Source of the DNA: Spirogloea muscicola
Lineage: Eukaryota; Streptophyta; Zygnematophyceae; Spirogloeales; Spirogloeaceae
NCBI GenBank assembly: GCA_009602725.1
Contig: WELB01000020.1
Location: forward strand, 829,305-864,829
DNA: 35,525 nt
Direction: 5' to 3'
In this document: piece by piece, positions 23,503-32,104 of the stretch
Numbering within the stretch: the stretch's first letter is position 1
Layout of the letters: each line of letters opens with the position of its first letter
Made by a program: the position numbers and the translations under genes
Notes under the pieces: generated by a model
The model's input: only the letters and a program-made list of their open reading frames with translations
Database searches by the model: none
Told to the model about the DNA's origin: nothing

Positions 23503-24585
23503 ATGACGGACGGCGCGCCGGAGCAGGCGTACCGCCTGACCATTACCGGGGCCACGCTCGCGTCGCTGCTCGAGGACCTCGTGGCCAGTCCGGGCGACTG
23601 CGACGGCGTCCTCTTCGGCTCGATCTCCCGGAGGAGTGTGAGCCAGCTGGAGGTAAGGATCACGCAATGGACGAGCTCGCACAGCTCGCCTGAGCTCAAG
23701 CTGGTCGCCGGCACTTATATCCTCTCGAGGCGCTTGAGCTGCCACTGCCGCTCTGATGCCACTTACCAACGAGCGCGTTAACGGTACCACGGCATCGTGC
23801 AGGACGATGAGGGCCTCCCGGGCTCAAGGGAGGACAACTCGGCGCACATCACGGGGTATTGCTCCGCCGGCCGCCTGCTGAGCTTCTACGATGCCGCCGG
23901 GGTGGTCGACGCGGCGAAGCTGGCGCAGCTGACCAGCCACCGGAGCTTCCCCGGAGAGGCACCGCTGGGCTGGTTCGTCAGCCGCCGGAACACAGCGCTC
24001 AGGCCGTCCATGAGGGAGGCCGCCGTCACGGCCCACCTGCGGCTCCTAGCGACCATAGGCACAAATCCCTGCTTCCTGTGTCTCTTTTCGGCGTCGGTGG
24101 GGTCCACGCTGGCCACGCATACGTACGACTACCGAGCATTCCAGCACCACATGCGACCTGGAGGAGGAGTGTCGCTGGAGCCAAGGGCCATACAGATTGT
24201 CAACATCGGTCCCGGCTTCAGAGGCGACTACGAGTCCTTCACCCCTACTGCACCCTTCCCCTGGCTTCCGCTGCTCCGGTCAGCTGCGGCAGAACCCTTG
24301 GAGCCTGCTGCTACTGGAACGAACTCAGTAGAGGCTGGTAGCAGTCAGTCTGACCTGGATCGTTGGGCAGAAGGGTTTGCCACCGAAAGACTAGCAGCCT
24401 TGGCGGGAGCAAGTGACCAAGTCAAGGAGCTAGAGGCCTTGTACAACTCAATGTTGGCCCGGTTGCAAGGCCTTGCAGAATTGGTTGGCGAGAGCTCAGC
24501 AGCCGTAGCCAGCCAGGTCCGACTTCTTCACTCTTCCCTCAGCAGCTGTCGCTCATCCAAAATCGCCCAACAGAAGCAGTCCTAA
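23503..24585 (+). CDS. Abraxas/Abro1-like MPN- domain protein (BRISC or BRCA1-A type scaffold)
   Basis: Abraxas proteins are catalytically dead MPN scaffolds that hold the Lys63-specific deubiquitinase BRCC36 in the BRISC and BRCA1-A complexes. The exons are 23503..23652 and 23803..24585 (phase 0), giving 310 residues; the first in-frame ATG is used. Seen are LASLLEDLV...DGVLFGSISRRSVSQLE (about 15-50), ITGYCSAGRLLSFYDAAGVV, LGWFVSRRNTALRPSMRE, FLCLFSASVGSTLATHTYDY, IVNIGPGF, and a C-terminal coiled coil (about 240-300). The metal-binding HxH...SxxD of active MPN+ enzymes is absent, as expected (SRRNTALRPSMRE lies in its place). The C terminus lacks the SPxF motif that binds BRCA1, so it is closer to Abro1 of the cytosolic BRISC. 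The family call is by remembered similarity. The main alternative is another MPN- subunit. Confidence 0.75.
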
Positions 24586-25784
24586 ATTGTAGCAATGCAC
24601 GTGTCACCTCCATTGCTGGCACAAGTGGCGATTGCTACTGATGCTTGAGTCAAGGTCGTCTCAAGCAAGATCTTACTCAACAGTACTAATTGAATAAAGC
24701 TCTGCTTGTATTGTATCTATCAAACAATCAGATAGTTTTGCTTACAAGGATGATTGTTATGGTCTATTGAAATTTAAGAGTCGCCTGTCTTTCCAGGAAG
24801 ACGGAAACATGCAGCTGCGTTCTGCTGTGACTTGGAAGGTGTGAAGTGTAGTTCACCATAGGCAAGTAGAGGCAAACAGTCGACACCCCTAGCTGGGCTT
24901 ACTGTGGCCGACCCAGTTTTAGGCAGCCATGGCAAGCAGGCAAGCCGATGCTCATCCTGCTGTTGAGCATGCTGTGGTCTTATACACATCTTGGAGCTCG
25001 TCCAATTAGTGCTGCACTGCCTAGCTTGTCGGATTTCATGCATAGCGGTCCATCTTATTATTCTTTGTTGTTGATGATTGTGAGTGATACCTCGATATTT
25101 TTGATCGAGTTTCTGGGAAGCTAATCACAGCTGGAAAAGGTGTTACTGCAGCGCCTGCATCTTTACTGCTTGACCTATGAGCCAAAGCGCCACAGCTTTA
25201 AACATAAGTCGTAGCAGATTGCAATATGGGTTTGTGACACTCCTCCTGACGTCGACGGGCAGCAAGTCGTGAAGTGCGCGAAGGCTTGGAGCCATAGCGT
25301 ATCAGGTCGTCTCTTGCACGAACATAAGCTTCAGGTGGAGGGCGTGGAGGGCGTGCCCAGCAAAACTGGTGCAAAGGTCATAAGGTGCGACATTGACATG
25401 GTCAGCATCGGGAATCGGAGCATTGGCCCTGTACACATGCTTTGAGGCTTTTAAGGCAGTTGGCTGGTTGAGAATCAGCAGCTCATAACTGTGAGGAGCA
25501 TGAAAGTGCAGGTGCAGGCACCAGAGTACACATAGCAAGGGCCATCCTCAAGGCTGGCCTATAAATCTTTAGATACATGACTTCTTGCATTTGCTCGAAC
25601 ATTTACAATGAGCTCTCCTTTGCAAACTGGACTTACATCCCAAGACTTCTTCTGTTCGTTTGATGTTTCTATCACATAAGCTCTTTTTGTGAACTGGACT
25701 TTCAACTCTGGACCTCTGCAAGTGGAAGGGACGTGAGAGAAGTTATGTACCAGCCGATTGCCGTGCATTTAAAGGCGGGCCGCA
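24586..25784. other. Long intergenic stretch without a gene
   Basis: No exon with a recognisable product, LINE tail or strong inverted repeat was found. Weak points are a 6-bp palindrome CTCGAT-ATTTTTG-ATCGAG near 25091 and imperfect repeats at 25610-25700 (TTTGCAAACTGGACTT against TTTGTGAACTGGACTT). The short open frames are unconvincing. Confidence 0.4.
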
Positions 25785-25845
25785 CCTTGGCAGCTGCCTC
25801 TGGTCTTCAGCGTGGCAACTCCATTCCGGCTGCTTAGTGACACCC
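25776..25845 (+). mobile_element. Decayed LINE C-terminal remnant
   Basis: The frame GRTLAAASGLQRGNS resembles the GRALAAASGSGQG part of subfamily B C termini and stops within 20 residues. The match is short, so this is tentative. Confidence 0.35.
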
Positions 25846-25879
25846 GCACGACTAGAGGTCGTTGAGCCCCTTAATCAGC

Positions 25880-26059
25880 TGCATGATTGCACACTTCGGC
25901 CCCTTCGGACCTTACCACGAAATACACGGAATTTCCCCTTCGGACCTTATCAATTCCTTCTGGGTTGGCCTTTCCTTAACAGCATCTCCTTCTGTACGAG
26001 TTTCTTCTGTTCTGTTGCCTATTGCGTGCATCCGCTTGACTTGGCCTCCCTTTCAAACG
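25880..26059. repeat. Diverged LINE tail sequence
   Basis: AATACACGGAATTTCCCCTTCGG followed by CCTTCTGGGTTGGCCTTTCC resembles the start of other tails (for example 6549 on and 16137 on). 26030-26052 resembles the GCTTGAATTGGCCTCCCTTT module. It is too decayed for exact borders. Confidence 0.4.
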
Positions 26060-26735
26060 CAAGCGCGGGACCGAGCCTGGAGAGCTGGCTGCTCATGTTC
26101 TGCGCTGTTCCCACGGCGGAGAGCGGACAGCGGCCCACGACCGCCTCCGCGACGTAATGCATGGCATCCTGTTGGAGGCTGGTTTCTCCGTGGCAGCAGA
26201 GCACTCCGGAATCATGCCAATCCAGCACAGGGCCGACAGTCTCCACGCCAGGCGTGTAGACCTGGTGGCCACCTGACAGGCCGGCGGGCCACGTCTTCTC
26301 CTGGACGTGGTGACTACTGATGCCTATGACCGCTCACACCCAGCTAACTGTGCCACCACGGCTGGGTATGCGGTCGCCTGCGCTGCTCGGGCCAAAGAGC
26401 TGAAGTACGCGGATCATCCGCGGGAAGACGAGTTCTTCCCGTTGGCCATCGACACACATGGGGCGCTGGGCGCTCGGTGGCTCGAGCTGCTCACCCAGCT
26501 CGCCCGCCACACCATCGCCCGGCGCTTCCATGGGGAGCCGGTTGACTTCCCTGCAGCCGGGTCGCTGGCGCAAGTGTATCGAATGCGCCTGGCCGTCTCG
26601 CTGCAGAGGTCCATGGCCCGGGCGCTGCACCTTCGTGCCGGCAGAGCCCTCGCTGCTGCCTCTGGCTCTGGCCAGGGGACCCACTTCCAGGAGCCCAGCA
26701 TCTCTGATCTGCGGCTGCTTAGCAGGGGTTACTGA
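26060..26735 (+). pseudogene. LINE C-terminal pseudogene, subfamily B, one premature stop
   Basis: The frame from about 26074 reads EPGELAAHVLRCSHGGERTA, ARRVDLVAT, a TGA at 26274-26276, then GGPRLLLDVVTTDAYDR and on without further breaks to SDLRLLSRGY-stop at 26733-26735. It begins inside the zinc-knuckle region (5' truncated). Apart from the single stop it is intact, and very close to the copy at 16290-17242. Confidence 0.8.
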
Positions 26736-26862
26736 GTGTCTCGTAGCAGCTTTGTTTCTGTTACTTAGCGCTTCCCCTGGCCCCCTTCTCGTACTCTGTT
26801 CATTCTTTTTCGGGCTGGTTGTTCCAGCCCCTATTCTCAATGGGCGAGCACTTTCTTCTGTC
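26736..26862 (+). repeat. LINE subfamily B 3' UTR with hairpin
   Basis: TAGCGCTTCCCCTGGCCCCC and TCGTACTCTGTTCATTC are followed by the hairpin CGGGCTGGTTGTTCCAGCCC (about 26814-26833) and TATTCTCAATGGGCGAGCAC. The tail ends CTTTCTTCT at about 26859, after which the sequence diverges from the other copies. Confidence 0.7.
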
Positions 26863-27821
26863 ACTTCATGGACACCGTGCGCCTTCTCTGTATTCATTCC
26901 TTCTTGGGCCGGCCTCTCACAGCTATTCCCTTTCGCGGAAAATGCTATCAATTTTCGTCTTTGGTAGTGCTGTTTTCTGGCAAAGCCCGGACGCTGCCGC
27001 GAGCATGCAGCCGGTCCACTAGTGCGAAGGCGTGTCCAGAGCTCTTCTACTGCATAAGCAGGACCTGGCTGAACTTAATGCCGTGGAAGCTTCTCTCAGC
27101 CCCTGTGCCCCTCGGAAGAGCGCTCCTCGCTTTCATTAAGCAAAAAGGCCCAATTGCATGTGCGAGAACTAAGGTAAAATTGCAGCGCCGGACCTCGCTG
27201 GCTGAAAGCCCACACCTGTGCTTTCCGTGGAACCCCACGTTTTTGGACCTGCGGACCTTGTCCAACCTTGTTTTTGGGCTGGCTAAATTCACAATGCTGG
27301 CTAGTTCACAGCCATTTGGCTCCGTCATGAACACCTGTATGCATCTGGCTGGCAGTTTACAGCCGAATTTTTAATATCAGCAGCCGCTTCTTTGCCAATG
27401 TACCTATTGACAACTGCTTTCGTTCCATGTACCACCGCCTGTGGCGGCGGCGATGGCGGCGGCCAGGCTCAGAGCTCACGGCTGGCGCTCATCACAACCC
27501 CCCCTTTGGAGCTGATATAGGACTGCAGCCATGGTTATTGCATGCAAGGCGCCGTGCCGGGCGGCATTACTGGCGGCGCTAGCGGCTGGAGCTGCGCCGA
27601 GGGCAAGGCCAGGCGCCTCCACCTGCTGCGCGCGCTGCCAATGAAAAGTCGGAGAAGCAAGAAGGAAGAGAAGGGACCGTTGCGCCACGGCATACGACAC
27701 AAGCAAAGACGGCGATCAGGCTGCGGCGAGGCTGTGCGCTTGGCCTGAACCGCTGCCTGGCGCTGCTAGTGCGGCTGGCGGCGGCAGCAGTCGCCAGGCA
27801 CAGGGCTAGAGCTCGTTGCCG
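26863..27821. other. Region upstream of the SLC25 carrier, partly repetitive
   Basis: 26863-26935 contains another diverged tail (TTGGGCCGGCCTCTCACAGC). 27245-27365 includes TTTGGGCTGGCTAAATTCAC and a copy of the module ATGAACACC...ATGCATCTGGCTGGCA also seen at 15731. From 27430 to the ATG the DNA is GC-rich (GGCGGCGGCGATGGCGGCGG) and is probably promoter and 5' UTR. No gene was recognised. Confidence 0.4.
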
Positions 27822-29735
27822 ATGCATCAGAACGGGGCCAATGGATCCCCCGCTCCCCTGCTCCAACACGAGCACACGAACGATGGCCCTGCTGCTGCCG
27901 CCGCCGCCGGTGCTACCGCACTTGTTGCAGGCGTGGACCGCCCCAATACCACCAGGCTCATTTCCCCCGCAGCCTCGGCCGCCATCGGCGGGCTCGCAGG
28001 CATCATCGAGGTCGGGCTGCAGCAGCCGTCAGTGTCCTGGAAGAATGCGATTCAAGTGAGCAGAAAGTTCTGAGCCCGGAGACATCAGCTGCACCGTGGT
28101 GGACTCGTAGATGCCGCGCTCATGGTGTCAGCCGCTTGTGGTAGCTGTTGTCGAATAGTGCTGCAGTAGATAGTTCTGCAGCCCTTGCAGGCTTCGGGTC
28201 GAACCTAGCACGAGCAGCAAAGTCATTTGGCTTTGGGTTGTGGTGGGGCCAGCTCACGCAGCAGACAAGCTTGCAGTGACCTTAAGCCATGTCTATCGAG
28301 TGTGCTCACGGCTTGCGGTCTCGACTTGTGTCTAGGACAAGCGGCCTATCTCCCTCAACCCTCGCGTGCTGTACCGCGGCGTGCTTATCAACGCCGGGAG
28401 CATGATGCCCATCAATGCCGTGCAGTTCGGGGTGAATGGCTACCTTGAGCAGCAGCTCGAGTCGTACGGTGTGCTGCCCACTGGTCATTGAGTTGATTGA
28501 CGTCGTTGAGGCCACATTTCTGTCACGACTCTGGGGCCTGACTACCTGCCTGTTCTGTGATACTTTCAGAACACCACCCCCCTCCCAGATTTTTCTCTTC
28601 TTGATCTGATAAGAGTTTCCATTGGTTACTAAATGTAGATCCTGTCTACTTAGCTAACAGCTTTGTCCTGCCTGTCCCAGTCATCCCTGTTTGTGTGCGT
28701 CTCGCTGAGCATCAGCTGTCTTCTTGATGCTGCCAGGCATGCTCAACGATCTTGGGAGGGCAGGCGTGGCGGGCGTAGCGGGAGCAGTTTCAGTGGCTGT
28801 GACCTGCCCAGCCGAGCTCGTCATGATCCAGCAGCAAAAGCTAGGGGGAACCTTGCTGGGTCAGGCGCGGGATGTCATGTCGCGGAACAGGCTGGCTTCG
28901 TTCTACCGTGGTGTGATGGGCTTACCATCTTCTTCCATTGTGCTTCGCCCCAATATATTCTAAAAAGCAGGGATGCTTTTGTGCGGGTCCACAGCCACAG
29001 CGGATGTTTGTACGTCTATTGCTCATATGCATAAGAATCTCCCCGTGGATTTGATCAGTCACAGGTGCTGGATGCATCTCTTACTGCAGCATCGATTATT
29101 TGTAGAACAATCAGCTCCACAAGGAGATACTGCCTAAATCAAGGTCGCTGTCATTGCCTACAGGTGCCCAACATTGCTCGTGACAGTGTGTACACCACAG
29201 CATATCTCGGCGTGAATCCCATCCTGCGGTGTAGGTTGCAGGCAGGGTGGCCGGCACTAAGTGAGCGCCCCTTTTTGGCTATGATTAGCTCTTCTCTGAT
29301 TTCTGGAGTAGCAGCAGCTGTGATCACACAACCATTTGACACCATCAAGACGCGGATGCAGTCAAATCTGGAGCTGCCAGAGATGAAGTCGGTTCCTCTG
29401 CTTTTTCCAGTACCATATTTCCACTCAATTTGCAGTATGTCAGCAGTATGCCTGGATGATCTGCAGCAACTGTGACTGGCATGATGTGAGGTTTCCTTCT
29501 TCAGCTCAAAATTGTGCACGACATGACCATCTCCCCTTTGCGCTGCACTCAGAGTACCTGCTTTATGCGTGCCTGCAGAAGCATGTTCAAGACGGGGATT
29601 GCCATGTGGCATGAAGGGGGGTTTCGGGGGCTGTGGAGTGGCCTCTTGCCGCGTGCACAGCGCATTGCTTGCGCCGTCTTCATCCTTGGAGAGGCGAAGG
29701 ACCGTCTCACTGATATTTATCTAAGATTCGTCTAG
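27822..29735 (+). CDS. Mitochondrial carrier family (SLC25) protein
   Basis: This is a solute carrier of the inner mitochondrial membrane; the substrate is unknown. The exons are 27822..28055, 28336..28468, 28737..28912, 29164..29391 and 29553..29735, giving 317 residues, a normal carrier length. Three repeats are visible. Repeat 1 has AIGGLAGIIEVGLQQPSVSW and a following NPRVLYRGVLINAGSMMPIN. Repeat 2 has GVAGVAGAVSVAVTCPAELV then SFYRGVPNIARDSVYTTAYL. Repeat 3 has SGVAAAVITQPFDTIKTRMQ then GGFRGLWSGLLPRAQRI. Only repeat 3 has the full PxDxxK signature. Repeat 1 has P-S-V-S-W-K and repeat 2 P-A-E-L-V-M. The QQP..WKNA..NPRVLYRG pattern recalls an expanded carrier clade of algae and protists, from memory. 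The fourth donor (28912) was chosen over 28910 because it keeps the frame. TGTAA, a common green-algal polyadenylation signal, lies at 29781, shortly after the stop. Confidence 0.88.
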
Positions 29736-30397
29736 GCCTCGCTGGCTGCGCTGCCACAATGGCTCTGCTCATTCCTCACAATGTAAGGGCCACCAAGAAG
29801 CGAAGCTGCACACATGTACCAGCACCTGCCAGCCCATGAGAAAGGTGCGCGGTGCACATGAAACGAGGGAGGCCAATGCAAGCCATTACACTGTTTAGGA
29901 GAATTACAAAGAGATATATAAGAGGGGCTAAGGTAACAAAGTACACAACTGAAGGGGCACTCTGATACGCACGAGTGAGCACATCCATCTGTTGGACCAA
30001 TATGGGGCGCTGGAGCACCAGCACAAGCACCAGCATCACGTCAAACTGAAATACCACCGGGCAGCTATCTGTCCTGCTCAATCTCCACCAGCAACCCAGC
30101 GCAGCGTACACCATTGCTGCACTTTCCAACCATTGTTTGTGCGTCTTCCCACGGACAGTTGAGCCGCTGCTAGGGCTCGCCGCCGCCGGAGTAGCAGCAC
30201 GGGCATCGCAGGGAATCGAAGGGCTGAGCACATACACACCACTGTTTGCTTGACGGCGGCCGCCTCGCGGTTTTTCCCGCCCGCACCCCCTGCGAGATTT
30301 GAAACAAGAAAGGCGGGAAACCCCTCCTCACCCCGGCTCTGCGCCGCTGCATGCACCGCCAAGCGGCGGCGGCGGCGGCGGCGGCGGCGCCAGCACC
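29736..30397. other. Region between the SLC25 and SKA2-like genes
   Basis: This holds the SLC25 3' UTR and the SKA2 5' flank. A minus-strand frame (29776-30237, 153 codons, GTG start) contains hydrophobic runs such as PSVVYFVTLAPLIYLFVILL. It matches no family I know and has no good ATG, so I do not call it. 30363-30390 is a (CGG)n tract directly before the SKA2 ATG. Confidence 0.35.
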
Positions 30398-31484
30398 ATG
30401 GAGGCCGCCGCCGACCGGCTGCAGAGCCTGCTGGACAAGGCACGCGCCGACCTCGAGGTGCGAGGCCGTCGCGACGCGGCCTGGGGCTGCCGCCTGCGCT
30501 GCGCATTGTATGGGGGGCCACCGCCCCGCCGGCCGTCGCTGCAGCGGGCCTTCCCGTAGGCCGTGCGCCGCTTTGCTGAAGCGCCCATCGGGCCCGCATC
30601 GTGAAGTTCGTGGCAGAGCGGCTGGCGAACGAGTTCGACGCCGCATACTCGGAGCACGGCGTGAGTGCCGCCAACTGGCAGACGTCGCACCTTACCGCTG
30701 CTGTCCGGAACAAAATTGTGCAGAATCAATTCCTGCTATTCTATTTCTGCGCGCCCAAGCGAACTGTGTCGCTGCTTGCTGTGGTCCGCATTGGCGCTAG
30801 TGGTTGCTCAGAGGGCGCACATGTGCCCTGCATTGCAGGTGAACCCCTTGCGGCTGCTTGCCCGGATCGGCAAGCTGCAGGACGGCCTCTGGGAGCTGCA
30901 GGCCGAGTGCGACGAGGTCCTGGCGGCACGGCAGGTGCGCAGGCCCACCTCGTAGTATGGCGTGACCCGTTTGGGGTTCATATGATCGGCTCAGGCTCCA
31001 AGAATAGGGGAGGACCCAAATTGCAAAGCAGAAGGTGATGCAGGAACGTACTACTTACATAGGCTATGCAAATGAGCAACTTTGCTTGAATCTGATAATC
31101 AGGATCTGGTGGAGGTTGCCCGGCTCAAGATCTTAGCCGATCGCAGGGCTTTGTGCAATATGCAAGCAAGAGCTGGCCTTCTTGTCAGCAGTGATGACGA
31201 GGACTCTGCTTACCAGGGCTTGTACCAAGTGCTCCAGGCGTGCGAGCAGCGCGCTGACCTCAATGAGGTAAGCAGGGCTATACAACCAGAAGCCTCCTGT
31301 ATCTGCCCTGGGTACTGAAAATATTTGGGGGGGGGGGGGGGGCTGGGGGGACTGTAGCCCAGGCTTGAAACACATTCTTGAGGGGTGTATACAGATCAAT
31401 CAAGCATCTCCCGACTTTGTTTGGAAGTGCATCACAACACGCTTGAGCAGGCAGCTGATTAGCGGGTCTCCCTTCCTGGCTTGA
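30398..31484 (+). CDS. SKA2: SKA2-like spindle and kinetochore-associated protein
   Basis: SKA2 is part of the SKA complex, which couples kinetochores to dynamic microtubules in mitosis. The exons are 30398..30457, 30607..30660, 30839..30934, 31103..31267 and 31395..31484, all in phase 0, giving 154 residues (vertebrate SKA2 is about 120). The N terminus MEAAADRLQSLLDKARADLE, then FVAERLANEFDAAYSEHG, then VNPLRLLARIGKLQDGLWEL follow the family pattern of a Met-Glu-Ala start, an amphipathic helix, and an N-P-x-x-L-L motif leading into a second helix. The rest (DLVEVARLKILADRRAL, then VSSDDEDSAYQGLYQVLQAC) is helical and acidic. The last exon (INQASPDFVWKCITT to the stop) is the least certain. 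The call depends on remembered similarity and on the helical pattern, not on catalytic motifs. Confidence 0.7.
31327..31342 (+). repeat. G16 homopolymer in an SKA2 intron
   Basis: Sixteen consecutive G residues lie in the last intron of the SKA2-like gene, followed by CTGGGGGG. A tract like this is prone to length error in sequencing and can form a G-quadruplex. No function is claimed. Confidence 0.8.
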
Positions 31485-32104
31485 CTAGCAGCAACCTAGA
31501 ACGAAGGCGAGTATGGCAGCTTGACTTCAAGTACTGCCAGTCTGGAACCTGCCCTTTCCCGGGCAGCACTGTGGTGGTGATGGCGTTCCTTTCGGAGTGC
31601 AGTGAAATCAGCACCCTCGGGCTACATTCACTCAGGTTCTTCCTTCCCAGTTTGATTCATCAACGATGCTGGCAAAACGTGTTGATATCAATGAAAAGCT
31701 GATGGCTTAGGCAATTGTAAACACATCTTTCTGCATTGCCGTTTGAATCAGAGCAAAGTAAGCAGCAGCAGCAGCATAAGCAAGAGTCTGGCATGTTCTT
31801 CTGCAGGGGTTGTTGTCAACCTTCAATAAGCTGGATGGCAAGAAGGCTAACAGCAGGCTTGCGATATTGCAGGTGGTTTACACCGCACCGCACTACACCG
31901 CATCATGAGCATGGCGCTAGGCGTGTGCTAAGCACCAGCCTTTATTCGTCGATGCATCCTCAATAAGAGCTGCTCAAAGTCCTCAATCTGCTGAGTACTC
32001 TTCGCAAGCTGAGTTGCAATATGATTGCAGGCTGGCATGCATAGCTCCGCGGAAAACAAAGCTCAGGGGCCAGGAGGATCTGTACCCGGGCAGCAAAGAC
32101 TACT
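31485..32104. other. Intergenic region between convergent SKA2-like and CDH1 genes
   Basis: This should contain both 3' UTRs. TGTAA occurs at about 31714 on the plus strand, and its reverse complement TTACA at about 31875. No coding exon is evident; open frames here lack recognisable products. Confidence 0.4.

Noticed and set aside
28155-28215. tRNA-like B-box (GGGTCGAACCT) with a short pairing stem
   Set aside because: The potential acceptor stem is only 5 bp, the span is near 54 bases, and no anticodon arm forms. It lies in an SLC25 intron.
29776-30237. 153-codon minus-strand frame with hydrophobic segments
   Set aside because: It starts with GTG, has no recognisable family and overlaps the expected SLC25 3' UTR. 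It is kept only as a note in the intergenic entry.
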